A stretch of DNA of 64,000 nt from Saccharopolyspora ipomoeae (GCF_029952525.1 NZ_JASAOF010000015.1:83182-147181); one strand, 5' to 3'. Positions 7,534 to 15,914 are shown, counted from the first letter of the stretch. The notes: generated from the letters alone by a model not told the origin. Translations and numbers: made by a program.

Positions 7534-8700
7534 CTACCGGAGCTTGTGCAACCGCCGGATTCCTTCGTCGAGGACTTCGTCCTTCTTGCAGAAGGCGAAG
7601 CGGACCAGGTGCTTGAAGTCGTCGGGGTTGTCGCAGAAGACCTGGACGGGGATGGCGGCGACGCCGACGCGTTCGGGCAGCGAGCGGCAGAACTCGGCGC
7701 CGTCGGTGTAGCCGAGCGGGCGGACGTCGGTGCAGATGAAGTAGGTGCCTTCGCTGTCGAGCACGTCGAAGCCGGCTTCAGCGAGTCCTTCGGCCAGCCG
7801 GTCGCGCTTGCGCTGCAGGTCGGTGCGCAGGGAGTCGACCCAGGGCAGCTCGTGCCGCAGGGCGTGGGCGACCGCCGGCTGGAACGGGGCACCGCCGACG
7901 AAGGTCATGAACTGCTTGGCGGCCCGGACCGCCGCGACCAGCTCGGCGGGTCCGCAGACCCAGCCGATCTTCCAGCCGGTGGCGCTGAAGCTCTTGCCGA
8001 CGCTGGAGATCGACACGGTGCGCTCGGCCATGCCGGGCAGGCTCGCCAGCGGGTGGTGCTCGCGGCCGTCGAACAGGAGGTGCTCGTAGACCTCGTCGGT
8101 GACGGCGATGACGTCGTTGTCCCGGCAGACCTGGGCGATCGCGGCCAGCTCGGCATCGGTGAACACGGTGCCGGTGGGGTTGTGCGGTGAGTTGAGGATC
8201 AGCGCGCGGGTCTGCGGTCCGACGACCGATCGCAGCTGGTCGAGGTCGAGCTCGAAGCGGTGGTCGGGGCCCTGGCGCAGGCCGACGGTCTTGCGCACGC
8301 CACCTGCCATCGCGACGGCGACGGGGTAGGAGTCGTAGTACGGCTCGACGAGCACGACCTCCTCGCCGGGCTCGACCAGCGCCATCATCGTCGCGGTCAG
8401 GGCCTCGGTGGCGCCGACGGTGACCAGCACCTGGTCGGCCGGGTCGTAGGTGGTGCCGTAGCGGGCGCGGTGCTCGCTGATGGCCGCGCGCAGCTCGGGC
8501 TCACCGGCGCCCGGCGGGTACTGGTTCACGCCGTTGGCGATGGCGTCCCGCGCGACGCGCAGCATGCTCTCCGGGCCGTCGGTGTCGGGGAAGCCCTGGC
8601 CGAGGTTGACCGCGCCGGTGCGGCGGGCCAGCTCGGTGATCTCCGCGAAGATCGTGGACGTGAACGGCTGGAGACGCGAGGTCAAAGCAGGAGTGCGCAC
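7534..8700 (-). CDS. dapC: N-succinyldiaminopimelate aminotransferase DapC
   Basis: A 388-residue class I/II PLP aminotransferase that closely resembles mycobacterial DapC (Rv0858c) along its length. Shared features include an N-terminus of the type LxPFTSTIFAEITELARRTGAVNLGQGFPDTDGP, the SPHNPTGTVF motif, DEVYEHL, the PLP lysine in SISSVGKSFSATGWKIGW, and the C-terminal GYTDGAEFC and VRFAFCKKDE. It converts N-succinyl-2-amino-6-ketopimelate with glutamate to N-succinyl-LL-diaminopimelate in lysine and peptidoglycan precursor synthesis. The start is GTG at 8700 (VRTPALTSRLQ), the point where family similarity begins; the longer open frame upstream overlaps the divergent DUF445 gene. It converges with the CHAT gene, with only about 20 bp between the two ends. 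Confidence 0.85.
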   Translation of the reverse strand: MRTPALTSRLQPFTSTIFAEITELARRTGAVNLGQGFPDTDGPESMLRVARDAIANGVNQYPPGAGEPELRAAISEHRARYGTTYDPADQVLVTVGATEALTATMMALVEPGEEVVLVEPYYDSYPVAVAMAGGVRKTVGLRQGPDHRFELDLDQLRSVVGPQTRALILNSPHNPTGTVFTDAELAAIAQVCRDNDVIAVTDEVYEHLLFDGREHHPLASLPGMAERTVSISSVGKSFSATGWKIGWVCGPAELVAAVRAAKQFMTFVGGAPFQPAVAHALRHELPWVDSLRTDLQRKRDRLAEGLAEAGFDVLDSEGTYFICTDVRPLGYTDGAEFCRSLPERVGVAAIPVQVFCDNPDDFKHLVRFAFCKKDEVLDEGIRRLHKLR

Positions 8701-8838
8701 GCTTGCGGAGCCTAATACACCGAACAACCCGCGTGACCAGCGTTTTAAGGCCCCCGAGGGGTGGGGCCGGGCGCCGTGTCGGGGCTCACGTCGTCGTGTT
8801 CGCCCCGGCTTGCCCGAAAACGCTGCCACAATCGTGGA

Positions 8839-10098
8839 GTGCAACCCACGACGGTCCCCGACTCGGACAAGCGCCGGAGCCTGCGGCGGATGAAGGCGGT
8901 GGCCACCGCGTTCCTGCTGGTGGCGACGGCGGTCTACTTCTTCGCGCGGTGGCAGGAGAACGCGGGGGCCGGGGCCTGGGTGGGCTACGTCCGGGCCGCG
9001 GCGGAAGCGGGCATGGTCGGTGCGCTGGCGGACTGGTTCGCGGTGACGGCGCTGTTCCGGCGGCCGCTGGGGCTGCCGATCCCGCACACGGCGATCATCC
9101 CGACCCGCAAGGACACCATCGGCCGCAGCCTGGGCGACTTCGTCGGCACGAACTTCCTGGCCGAGAACGTGGTGCGGGACAAGCTGCGCAGCGCCGGGAT
9201 CAGCCGCCGCATCGGGGTCTGGCTCGACGACGACGATCACGCCGAGCGGGTCACGTCGGAGCTGGCCACGGCGGTGCGGGGTGCCGTGCAGGTGCTCCGG
9301 GACGACGACGTGCAGGCGATCATCGAGCACGGGGTGGTGCGCAAGCTCGTCGACCAGCAGTGGGGGCCGCCGCTGGGCCGGATCCTGGGCCAGGTGTTCA
9401 GCGACGGATCGCACCACAAGCTGGTCGACCTGGTTTGCGACCGCGCTTACGACTGGGTGCGCGACAACCACGAGACCGTGCTGCGGGTGGTCAGCCAGCG
9501 CGCGCCGTCGTGGTCGCCGAAGTTCGTCGACGCGATGCTCGCGGACAAGATCTACGCCGAGGTCCTGTCGTTCGCGTGGGCGGTGCGCACCGATTCGGAG
9601 CACCCGATGCGCCAGGCCGTGGATCGCTTCCTGGTCGAGTTCGCCCACGACCTGCAGCACGACGAGAAGACGATGGCCAAGGCCGAGCAGATCAAGCACC
9701 AGGTGCTGGAGCACCCGGAGGTGCAGAACCTGGTGTCCTCGGCCTGGGGCACGGCCAAGAAGATGCTGCTCGACGCCGCCGAGGACCCGTCCAGCGAGCT
9801 GCGCGTGCGGGTCCGCGACGGCCTCCGCTCGCTCGGGGCCCGGCTGCACGCCGAGCCCGAGCTGCGGGAGAAGGTCGACGGCTGGCTGGAGGGCGCCGCG
9901 ACCTACGTCGTGTCGAACTACCGGGACGAGCTGACCACGCTGATCACCGACACGGTGGAGCGCTGGGACGCCCAGGAGACCTCGCGCAAGATCGAGCTCC
10001 AGGTCGGCAGGGACCTGCAGTTCATCCGCATCAACGGCACCGTCGTGGGCGCCCTGGCGGGTCTGGCGATCTACGCGATCTCGGAGCTGCTGATCTAG
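8839..10098 (+). CDS. DUF445 family membrane-anchored protein
   Basis: A 419-residue DUF445 (YjiN-like) protein. One hydrophobic segment lies near the N-terminus (AVATAFLLVATAVYFFARW). Next comes the conserved family motif EAGMVGALADWFAVTALFRRPLGLPIPHTAIIP, then a long helical region, and a second hydrophobic segment at the extreme C-terminus (GTVVGALAGLAIYAISELL). The two ends therefore probably anchor a large cytoplasmic or periplasmic helical body. Function is unknown. The start is taken as GTG 8839; ATG 8890 (MKAVATAF), with GGAG 10 bp upstream, is a plausible alternative. It is divergent from dapC and converges with the CGNR-domain gene; a partial copy of the dispersed intergenic repeat lies between them. 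Confidence 0.85.
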   Translation: MQPTTVPDSDKRRSLRRMKAVATAFLLVATAVYFFARWQENAGAGAWVGYVRAAAEAGMVGALADWFAVTALFRRPLGLPIPHTAIIPTRKDTIGRSLGDFVGTNFLAENVVRDKLRSAGISRRIGVWLDDDDHAERVTSELATAVRGAVQVLRDDDVQAIIEHGVVRKLVDQQWGPPLGRILGQVFSDGSHHKLVDLVCDRAYDWVRDNHETVLRVVSQRAPSWSPKFVDAMLADKIYAEVLSFAWAVRTDSEHPMRQAVDRFLVEFAHDLQHDEKTMAKAEQIKHQVLEHPEVQNLVSSAWGTAKKMLLDAAEDPSSELRVRVRDGLRSLGARLHAEPELREKVDGWLEGAATYVVSNYRDELTTLITDTVERWDAQETSRKIELQVGRDLQFIRINGTVVGALAGLAIYAISELLI

Positions 10099-10176
10099 GT
10101 TTTCGCGGCATGCGGCGGAGCCGCGTTCTCCTCCACCACCCGGGCAACCCCGCACCGCTGAGCAAGGTGACGACGA
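10098..10176 (+). repeat. Dispersed intergenic repeat, partial copy A
   Basis: A shortened copy of the family described at 23167. It keeps the GC hairpin GCGGCGGAGCCGC near 10112, the block tccaccacc and the core GCACCGCTGAGCAAGGTGAC. It lies between the 3' ends of two convergent genes. Confidence 0.6.
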
Positions 10177-10185
10177 TCGCTTTGG

Positions 10186-10731
10186 TCAGGCGGGAGTGTG
10201 TCTCTCGCGCCAGGAACGGGCCTTCTCCCGGTTGCCGCAGACTCGCATCGAGCACCAGGTGCGGGATCTGTTGCGGGAGCGGTCGTAGAACGCCCACAGG
10301 CAGTCCTCGGCCGGGCAGATCTTGATGCGTTCCCAGTGCTCGGTGTGCACGAGTCGGGTGGCGGCGACGAGCACGCTGCCCAGCGCGTCCACGCCGACCA
10401 GCGAGGGGATGCCGTTGCGCAGCTGCACCTGCACGGGCCAGGTCGTGTTCGCCAAGCCGGTGGGGCGGGTTCCGCAGGCCACCGACGACCGCATGGTGTC
10501 GCGGATCTCGCGGGCCGCTTCGACTTCGGGGACCACGACCAGGCCGCGTTCGGTGCACCACCGCTGCCAATGGGCGTGCTCGTCGAGGACTTCGGTGCCC
10601 TTCTCGGCGTCGCAGGTGTTGAGGAAGGCCAGGACTAGCTCGATGTCGTGGTCGAAGTCGAGTCCGACCGCCTCCAGCACAGACGCGCGGTCCACTTCCG
10701 GAGCGACAGCTCTGCTGTTCACGGACACCAT
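10186..10731 (-). CDS. CGNR zinc-finger (ABATE domain) regulator
   Basis: A 181-residue protein with the DUF1470/ABATE N-terminal domain (FDHDIELVLAFLNTCD early on) and a C-terminal CGNR zinc finger. The finger reads CPAEDCLWAFYDRSRNRSRTWC..CGN, giving four spaced cysteines plus the CGNR-type loop. Such proteins are presumed DNA-binding, stress-related regulators; the target is unknown. ATG 10731 is preferred because similarity begins soon after it; the ORF could extend to 10761. It is divergent from the VOC gene at 10824. Confidence 0.8.
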   Translation of the reverse strand: MVSVNSRAVAPEVDRASVLEAVGLDFDHDIELVLAFLNTCDAEKGTEVLDEHAHWQRWCTERGLVVVPEVEAAREIRDTMRSSVACGTRPTGLANTTWPVQVQLRNGIPSLVGVDALGSVLVAATRLVHTEHWERIKICPAEDCLWAFYDRSRNRSRTWCSMRVCGNREKARSWRERHTPA

Positions 10732-10823
10732 CGTAAGCCAGTAGGGGGTTGCGGCCGACACTTGTAACCTGCATTCTGCTCATTGGTGGTTAGTTAGCTC
10801 CGACACAGATGAGGAGAAGTGCG

Positions 10824-11204
10824 ATGAGTGCGTTGACGCTCGCCGCGTACGCGATCGACTGCGCCGACCCGCGCCGGCTCGCCGAGTTCTACGGCCGCTT
10901 GCTGGGATGGCAGATCGACGAGGAGGAGTCCGGCGATCGGTGGGTGGAGCTCGCCGACCCGTCCGGCGGTGCGCCGCTGGCGTTCCAGCTCGACCCGCAC
11001 CACAAGCGCTCGACCTGGCCGAGCCCGGAGGTGCCGCAGATGGCGCACCTCGACGTCCGGGTGGGCACGCTCGACGAGGGGCACGAGCGGGCGATCGCCG
11101 CCGGGGCGGTCCAGCTCCCGCAGCCGGCCGATCAGCGCGACGCGAGATTTCGGGTTTACGCCGATCCCGAAGGTCACCCCTTCTGCATGTGCGCAAGTCA
11201 GTAG
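10824..11204 (+). CDS. VOC (glyoxalase-like) family protein
   Basis: A 126-residue single VOC/glyoxalase-like module: the beta-alpha-beta-beta-beta start AYAIDCADPRRLAEFYGRLLGW, and the C-terminal half ending VYADPEGHPFCMC. It belongs to the actinobacterial glyoxalase_6 type, whose substrates are mostly unknown. ATG 10824 is supported by GAGGAGA (10811-10817). It lies divergently from the CGNR regulator, so that regulator may control it (inference). Confidence 0.82.
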   Translation: MSALTLAAYAIDCADPRRLAEFYGRLLGWQIDEEESGDRWVELADPSGGAPLAFQLDPHHKRSTWPSPEVPQMAHLDVRVGTLDEGHERAIAAGAVQLPQPADQRDARFRVYADPEGHPFCMCASQ

Positions 11205-11241
11205 GGTTTCCGGCCGAGCGCTAGCAGGGTGTTAGCTGGGT

Positions 11242-11272
11242 GCTTGCAAGAGCTAGCACTCGGGGCTATGGT
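11242..11272 (+). promoter_or_regulatory. Promoter and operator candidate of the XRE-HBHA operon
   Basis: TTGCAA (11244-11249), a 17-bp spacer and TATGGT (11267-11272) form a good primary-sigma promoter. An inverted repeat GTGCT..AGCAC with a 10-bp spacing covers the -35 and the proximal spacer. GCTAG-type motifs recur just upstream (11220-11256). This could be the autoregulatory operator of the XRE protein encoded next. The promoter leaves too little leader for the ATG at 11275, which supports the start at 11299. Confidence 0.55.
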
Positions 11273-11298
11273 GGATGTCGAAACCGGAGAGGTGCCCG

Positions 11299-11715
11299 AT
11301 GGAACGCGTGGACAAAGCCGTCCCCAAGGCCGTGAACCAGGCGGTCAGCGACCTCGGTGGCTACATCCGGACCCAACGCAACAACGCCCAGATCTCGTTG
11401 CGGCAGCTGGCGAAGCTCGCCGGAGTGTCCAACCCGTATCTGAGCCAGGTGGAACGCGGGCTGCGCAAGCCGAGCGCGGAGATCCTCCAGCAGATCGCCA
11501 AGGGGCTGCGGATCTCCGCCGAGGCGCTCTACGTGCAGGCCGGAATCCTGGAGAGCCGCGAGTCCGGGCCCGTGATCGACGCGATCCTCGCCGATCCGGA
11601 GCTCAGCGAGCGGCAGAAACAAGTGCTTCTGGACATCTACTCCTCGTTCCGGCGCGAGCAGGACGCCGCGGAGGACGGGGACAGCGACGGGGACACCCAC
11701 CAACCCGAGGAGTGA
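11299..11715 (+). CDS. XRE-family transcriptional regulator
   Basis: A 138-residue protein with a lambda-repressor-like helix-turn-helix (about residues 18-75): QISLRQLAKLAGVSNPYLSQVERGLRKPSAEILQQIAKGL. An acidic tail follows (EDGDSDGDTHQPEE). By sequence and position it matches mycobacterial Rv0474, which precedes hbhA. ATG 11299 is preferred over ATG 11275 because GGAGAGG lies 6-7 bp upstream of it and the best promoter ends at 11272. The HBHA-like gene follows after 6 bp, so the two are probably co-transcribed. Confidence 0.85.
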   Translation: MERVDKAVPKAVNQAVSDLGGYIRTQRNNAQISLRQLAKLAGVSNPYLSQVERGLRKPSAEILQQIAKGLRISAEALYVQAGILESRESGPVIDAILADPELSERQKQVLLDIYSSFRREQDAAEDGDSDGDTHQPEE

Positions 11716-11721
11716 ACCGCG

Positions 11722-12378
11722 ATGCCGGCTTTCCCCAAGACCGACGACGTCAACAAGGCCTTCAAGGAGGGCGTCGACCAGGCCCGGACCCCGCTGCTGG
11801 CGGCGCTGGGCGCCGGTGACCTCGCCGCGCAGGCCGTGCTGGACGCCGTCACCAAGTTCCGCAACCAGGTCGCCGAGCGCACCGAGTCGGCCAAGTCCGA
11901 GCTGCCCAAGGACTTCAGCGAGTTCAAGGCCAAGCTCGACCCGTCCGAGGTGCGCAAGCAGCTCGAGACCTACGGCGAGTCCGCCAAGAAGTTCTACGAG
12001 CAGCTCTCCGAGCACGGCGAGGAGACCTTCAAGAAGCTGCAGGACTCCACGCAGGTGAAGAAGGTCCGCGAGCAGGTCGGCACCGCCCAGGGCAAGGTCG
12101 AGGACACCGTCGGCGACGTGCGCGGCCTGGCCGACGACGTGCTCGGCAAGGTCACCCGCACCTTCGTCAAGGAGGACGCGGAGCCGGAGACCGACTCCGA
12201 CAAGGCCGACTCCGCGAAGACCGAGGAGCCGAAGGCCGAGACCACCGAGAAGCCGGCCGACACCAAGCCCGCCGCCAAGCCGGCTGCGGCCAAGGCCACT
12301 CCGGCGCCGAAGGCGACGACCACCAAGGCGACGCCCGCCAAGAAGTCGACGAGCGCCAAGGCCGCCGACGACGAATGA
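11722..12378 (+). CDS. Heparin-binding hemagglutinin (HBHA)-like protein
   Basis: A 218-residue protein. The N-terminal ~150 residues are charged and heptad-rich (coiled coil: KKFYEQLSEHGEETFKKLQ, VKKVREQVGTAQGKVEDTVGDV). The C-terminal ~60 residues form a Lys/Ala/Pro repeat tail (KPAAAKATPAPKATTTKATPAKKSTSAK). This is the HBHA layout of mycobacteria (Rv0475), where the Lys-rich tail binds sulfated glycans and the coiled coil mediates self-association. In a soil actinomycete the role is more likely envelope or lipid-body related than adhesion to host cells. There is no signal peptide, as in HBHA. It follows the XRE gene and precedes DUF2516, the same order as Rv0474-Rv0476. Confidence 0.8.
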   Translation: MPAFPKTDDVNKAFKEGVDQARTPLLAALGAGDLAAQAVLDAVTKFRNQVAERTESAKSELPKDFSEFKAKLDPSEVRKQLETYGESAKKFYEQLSEHGEETFKKLQDSTQVKKVREQVGTAQGKVEDTVGDVRGLADDVLGKVTRTFVKEDAEPETDSDKADSAKTEEPKAETTEKPADTKPAAKPAAAKATPAPKATTTKATPAKKSTSAKAADDE

Positions 12379-12390
12379 TCGCCGCGAGCG

Positions 12391-12423
12391 CCGGTCCCGG
12401 TACCCGACGGGTGCCGGGACCGG
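12391..12423 (+). terminator. Hairpin after the HBHA-like gene
   Basis: CCGGTCCCGGTACCC (12391-12405) pairs with GGGTGCCGGGACCGG (12409-12423), with one G-T pair and a 3-nt loop, 13 bp after the stop. It is a likely GC-rich terminator without a U-run. Confidence 0.65.
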
Positions 12424-12475
12424 TTGCTGCCGGAGGCGGGTGCCCACGGCGGCACCCGGCACGTAAGGTGGGCAC

Positions 12476-12778
12476 GTGGGTTTTTCGAGCGGAATGCCGC
12501 TGTACTGGTGGATCCTGACGGTCATCTGGATCGTGTGCATCCCGGTCGGTGTGTTCGCGTTCGTGCACGCCGCGCTGCAGCGCGCGGATGCCTTCACGGC
12601 CGCGGACAAGTTGAACAAGCTGGCCTGGATGGGGATCACCGGCGCCGCCGCGCTGCTGCTGATCGTCGACACGCGCGGGCCCTACGGGATCATCTGGATC
12701 GCCGGGCTGGTCGCCGCGCTGGTCTACATCGTCGACGTGCGGCCGAAGGTGAAGGAAGTCCAGGGGCGGTCCTGGTAG
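12476..12778 (+). CDS. DUF2516 family small membrane protein
   Basis: A 100-residue membrane protein with three hydrophobic segments (about residues 8-29, 49-64 and 69-86) and a short basic tail (VRPKVKEVQGRSW). It corresponds by position and pattern to mycobacterial Rv0476. GTG 12476 has AAGGTG 6 bp upstream. Its stop shares one base with the start of the hydrolase gene (TAGTG). Function is unknown. Confidence 0.82.
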   Translation: MGFSSGMPLYWWILTVIWIVCIPVGVFAFVHAALQRADAFTAADKLNKLAWMGITGAAALLLIVDTRGPYGIIWIAGLVAALVYIVDVRPKVKEVQGRSW

Positions 12779-13518
12779 TGCGCGCTCGCTGGCGGGCGCT
12801 GGGCAGCGGTGCGCCGGTGACGCTGGTCGCGCACGGACTCGGCGCGACCGAGGGCGAGGCGCGCATCCCCGCGTCCGGCCTGCGCGGCACCCGGGTGGTG
12901 ATCACCCTGCCCGGGCACGGCTCCGCGCCCGACGCCCCGGCCGGGTACTGGAACTACGCTTCGGTGGCCGCCGACGTGCTCGCCATCGCCGACGAGGTCG
13001 GTGCGACGCAGGCGGTAGGCGTCTCGCTCGGCGCAGGCGCGCTGACCCGCATCGCCGCCGAGCACCCCGATCGCTTCCAGCGCCTGGCGCTGCTGCTCCC
13101 GGCCGCGCTGGACCGGCCCCGGGAATCCGCAGCGGCCTGGGCCTACGAGCGGTTGGCCGCCGCGATCGCCGCCGATGACGAGGGCGCGAGCCTGCGGGAG
13201 GCGCTGGCCGCCGAGATCCCGCCCGGCGTCGAGGTCGGCGATCACCTGGCGCAGCGGGCCACCGCGCTGTCCCGGCTCGCCGAGGCGCTGCGCGAGCTGC
13301 CGGAGCAAATCCCGGTCGCCGACGCGAGCGCGCTGTCGCGGGCGTCGGCCGAGGTCCTGGTCATCGGCGCCACCAGCGATCCGATGCACCCCGCCTCGGC
13401 GGCGAAGGCCACCGCCGCCGCGTTCGGCGACGCCCGGCTGGAGCTGCTGGAGTCCCAGGCGCCGATGCTCACCCACCGCAAGCTGCTGCGGGACCTGCTG
13501 ACGGGTTTCCTGCGCTGA
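12778..13518 (+). CDS. Alpha/beta hydrolase
   Basis: A 246-residue alpha/beta-hydrolase. The nucleophile elbow is GVSLG (Ser83), with Asp201 in TSDPMHP and His233 in LTHR as the likely rest of the triad. The oxyanion region carries HGLG near residue 20. It resembles small esterases of the pimeloyl-ACP methyl esterase/3-oxoadipate lactonase type, but the substrate cannot be read from the sequence. The GTG start overlaps the stop of the DUF2516 gene by one base. Confidence 0.82.
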   Translation: MRARWRALGSGAPVTLVAHGLGATEGEARIPASGLRGTRVVITLPGHGSAPDAPAGYWNYASVAADVLAIADEVGATQAVGVSLGAGALTRIAAEHPDRFQRLALLLPAALDRPRESAAAWAYERLAAAIAADDEGASLREALAAEIPPGVEVGDHLAQRATALSRLAEALRELPEQIPVADASALSRASAEVLVIGATSDPMHPASAAKATAAAFGDARLELLESQAPMLTHRKLLRDLLTGFLR

Positions 13519-13536
13519 GCGTTCTATCGTGCGGGC

Positions 13537-14085
13537 ATGGGTTTCGATGGGTCCGCGGCGGCGGGAACGCTGGAAGTCACCACGGCGCTGGAGCGCCTCG
13601 ACCTGCTCGCCGACCCGGTCGCCGAGTCCGTGCGCGGGCTCGGTGACGACCGGATCGGCGTGGCCGAGATCGACCCGGATCTGGCCGACACCGCCGCGTT
13701 CTGCGAGAAGTACGGCTCGCCGCTGGAGCTCTCGGCGAACTGCGTGGTGGTGGCGGGCAAGCGCGCCGGCGAGGTCCGCCGCGCGGCCTGCGTCGTGCTG
13801 GCCACCACCCGCGCCGACGTCAACGGCGTGGTGAAGCGCCGTCTCGACGTCCGCAAGGCGTCGTTCGCCGCGATGGACGAGGCGGTGATGCTCACCGGCA
13901 TGGAGTACGGCGGCATCACCCCGTTCGGCCTGCCCGAGGGCTGGCCGATCCTCGTCGATCCCCGCGTGGTCGAGGCCGGCGCGGTCGTCGTCGGCAGCGG
14001 CCTCCGCCGCAGCAAGATCATCACCCCGGCCGACGTGCTCCCGGAGCTCCCGCACGCCGAAGTCCTCGAAGACCTCGCCCGCTGA
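13537..14085 (+). CDS. YbaK/EbsC-type aminoacyl-tRNA deacylase
   Basis: A 182-residue YbaK/ProX-like protein. Typical motifs are the central RRAACVVLATTRADVNGVVKRRLDVRKASFA region and LTGMEYGGITPFGLP with the invariant GGITPFG-type loop, then VDPRV and VVGSG. Family members hydrolyse mischarged tRNAs (Cys-tRNAPro, Ala-tRNAPro) or bind them. The exact substrate is not evident. It is monocistronic after the hydrolase, and a long inverted repeat follows. Confidence 0.85.
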   Translation: MGFDGSAAAGTLEVTTALERLDLLADPVAESVRGLGDDRIGVAEIDPDLADTAAFCEKYGSPLELSANCVVVAGKRAGEVRRAACVVLATTRADVNGVVKRRLDVRKASFAAMDEAVMLTGMEYGGITPFGLPEGWPILVDPRVVEAGAVVVGSGLRRSKIITPADVLPELPHAEVLEDLAR

Positions 14086-14119
14086 GCGGTGGTCCCGGGA
14101 GGCGCGTTCCGCACCAGCA

Positions 14120-14187
14120 GACGGTTTTTCCTCGAATTGTCCGGGCAAAACGGACATTGATCATGGGTGATTCGAGGAAAAACCGTC
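14120..14187. terminator. Long perfect inverted repeat between convergent genes
   Basis: GACGGTTTTTCCTCGAAT (14120-14137) and its exact complement ATTCGAGGAAAAACCGTC (14170-14187) flank a second hairpin, TGTCCG/CGGACA (14138-14143 and 14151-14156). The T5 and A5 runs sit inside the arms, so on either strand the element can act as a terminator for the convergent YbaK-like and purU genes. Confidence 0.7.
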
Positions 14188-14199
14188 CCTTGGTGACGC

Positions 14200-15072
14200 T
14201 CAGAACACGACGGTGCGCTTGCCGTGGACCAGGACGCGGTCCTCGACGTGGGAGCGCAGGCCCCGGGAGAGCACCATCTTCTCGATGTCGCGCCCCTTGC
14301 GGACCATGTCCGCGACGTCGTCGGTGTGATCGATGCGGATCACGCCCTGCTCGATGATCGGGCCCGCGTCCAGCTCCGCCGTCACGTAGTGGCAGGTCGC
14401 GCCGATCAGCTTCACGCCGCGCTCGTAGGCCTGGTGGTACGGCCGGGCACCGGCGAACGACGGCAGGAAGCTGTGGTGGATGTTGATCGCCTTGCCCGCC
14501 CACCGCTCGCACAGCTCCGGCGGCAGCACCTGCATGAACCGGGCGAGCACGATCGCGTCCGGGTCGTGCTGCTCGGCCAGCTCCCGGACCTGCTCGAACG
14601 CGGCCGCCTTGGTCTCCGGGTCCTTGCTGAAGGGCACGTGGTGGAACGGGATGCCGTGCGCCTCGGTGATCGGCCCCAGCTCCGGGTGGTTGCCGATCAC
14701 CGCGCACAGCTCGACGTCCAGCTCCCCGGATCCGACCCGGCCGAGCAGGTCGTGCAGGCAGTGGGCCTCCTTGGACACCAGCACCACGACGCGGCGGCGC
14801 TCGGCGGTGTCCCAGATCCGCCACTCGGCCCGGTCGCTGAGCTCGCCCGCCACGGCGCCGAAGCGCTCGCGCAGCTCCTCGATGCCGAACGGCAGCGAGT
14901 CCGCGCGCACCTCCTGCCGGGTGAAGAACCAGCCGGTCGTGGTGTCGGTGTGGTGACCGGCCTCGACGATCCATCCGCCGTGCTCGGCCAGGAAGCCGGA
15001 GACGGCGGCGACGATCCCGGTCCGGTCGGGACAGCCGAGGGTGATGACGAAGCGACGTTCGGAAGAGCTCAC
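14200..15072 (-). CDS. purU: Formyltetrahydrofolate deformylase PurU
   Basis: A 290-residue PurU. The N-terminal ACT domain (about 8-80) opens with ITLGCPDRTGIVAAVSGFLAEHGGWI. The C-terminal formyl-hydrolase domain contains IGNHPELGPI, FMQVLPPELC, the active-site INIHHSFLPSFAGARPY (Asn and His) and GATCHYVTAELDAGPIIEQ with the catalytic Asp shortly after in DHTDD. It hydrolyses 10-formyl-THF to formate and THF, balancing the one-carbon pool. The start is GTG 15072 (VSSSERRFVITLG); the open frame continues upstream into non-conserved sequence. Confidence 0.93.
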   Translation of the reverse strand: MSSSERRFVITLGCPDRTGIVAAVSGFLAEHGGWIVEAGHHTDTTTGWFFTRQEVRADSLPFGIEELRERFGAVAGELSDRAEWRIWDTAERRRVVVLVSKEAHCLHDLLGRVGSGELDVELCAVIGNHPELGPITEAHGIPFHHVPFSKDPETKAAAFEQVRELAEQHDPDAIVLARFMQVLPPELCERWAGKAINIHHSFLPSFAGARPYHQAYERGVKLIGATCHYVTAELDAGPIIEQGVIRIDHTDDVADMVRKGRDIEKMVLSRGLRSHVEDRVLVHGKRTVVF

Positions 15073-15104
15073 GACCAAGATTGTCGCAGGTCGGGTGGGT
15101 TCCT

Positions 15105-15830
15105 TCAGCGTCCGGCCGCCACACCGGCCAGCGCGGTGTCGCCGGTGACCGAAGCGGAACTGGGCCGTCCCCACACCCGTCGGTACACCGCGTCGGCGGT
15201 GCCCGCGACGGTCGCGCCGGTCTCCAGCCCGGCGCCCGCGGGAGCCCCGGTCTCGGGGCGTTCGCCGGGCCGGTAGGTCACCAGCCAGGCCCGTCCCGCG
15301 TCGGCCGCGTGGTAGAGCACGGTGCCGTCGTGCTCGCCCGCGCTCCAGTCGCCGAGCGGCAGCAGGACGGTGAGCATCTCGTCGATGCCGTCGGCCGCCA
15401 GCTCCGGGTCGAAGACCAGGTCGTGCGCCTGCCCGAGGGCGAGTTCGGCGTCGAGCCGGTGGATCGCGGTCTCGTGCGCGACCCGCCGCGCCCAGCCGGT
15501 CGGGGTCGCGTCGTCGAAGAACGCCCACACCCGCCGATCCGGGTCCATCGTGGACAGATCGGAGACGAGTTCGCCGCGGAGCTCGTCCCACCAGGACAGC
15601 AGCGCGTCGAAATCCGCTGGGGCGTCGGGAACGTCCGGGCGCGCGTCGCCCGGGCCCGACCGCAGCGATGCCCGCACCCGCGCGTAGACGCGCGCGAGGT
15701 GCCCGGTCATCCGCCGGACGTCCCAGCCCGGGCAGGTCGAGACCGGGGCGTCCGGACCGGCTTGCAGGACCGCACGCCGGAAAGCGTCCGCCTGCTCCTG
15801 AAACGCCTTGAGGTGGAAGTCGCGATCCAT
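15105..15830 (-). CDS. Maleylpyruvate isomerase-family mycothiol-dependent enzyme
   Basis: A 241-residue DinB-like four-helix protein of the TIGR03083 type. Motifs are PVSTCPGWDVRRMTGHLARVYA (first metal-ligand His), then WARRVAHETAIHRLDAE (HExxxHRxD, the second metal site), and a C-terminal domain ending in VWGRPS, typical of the MDMPI C-terminal domain. Enzymes of this family use mycothiol as cofactor or cosubstrate, which fits the presence of mshA in the window. The start is ATG 15830, preceded by GGGGGG; ATG 15839 is an alternative. Confidence 0.82.
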   Translation of the reverse strand: MDRDFHLKAFQEQADAFRRAVLQAGPDAPVSTCPGWDVRRMTGHLARVYARVRASLRSGPGDARPDVPDAPADFDALLSWWDELRGELVSDLSTMDPDRRVWAFFDDATPTGWARRVAHETAIHRLDAELALGQAHDLVFDPELAADGIDEMLTVLLPLGDWSAGEHDGTVLYHAADAGRAWLVTYRPGERPETGAPAGAGLETGATVAGTADAVYRRVWGRPSSASVTGDTALAGVAAGR

Positions 15831-15896
15831 GCCCCCCATTAAAGGCGCTACCCCGCTCGCGGGGAAACGCCCGCTCCCGTCGTGTCCGAGACGGCG

Positions 15897-15914
15897 CAGT
15901 TTTCATGAAAACTG
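15897..15914. repeat. GTTTTCATGAAAAC palindrome, copy 1
   Basis: A perfect 18-bp palindrome, CAGTTTTCATGAAAACTG. Its AT-rich core stands out against the GC-rich background. The same core recurs at 16031, 16076 and (one base off) 21151. Confidence 0.85.

Noticed and set aside
11251..11262. Half of a CIRCE (HrcA) site, TAGCACTC, before the XRE gene
   Set aside because: The matching GAGTGCTA half is absent at the 9-bp distance; a GTGCT/AGCAC repeat fits better as an XRE operator.
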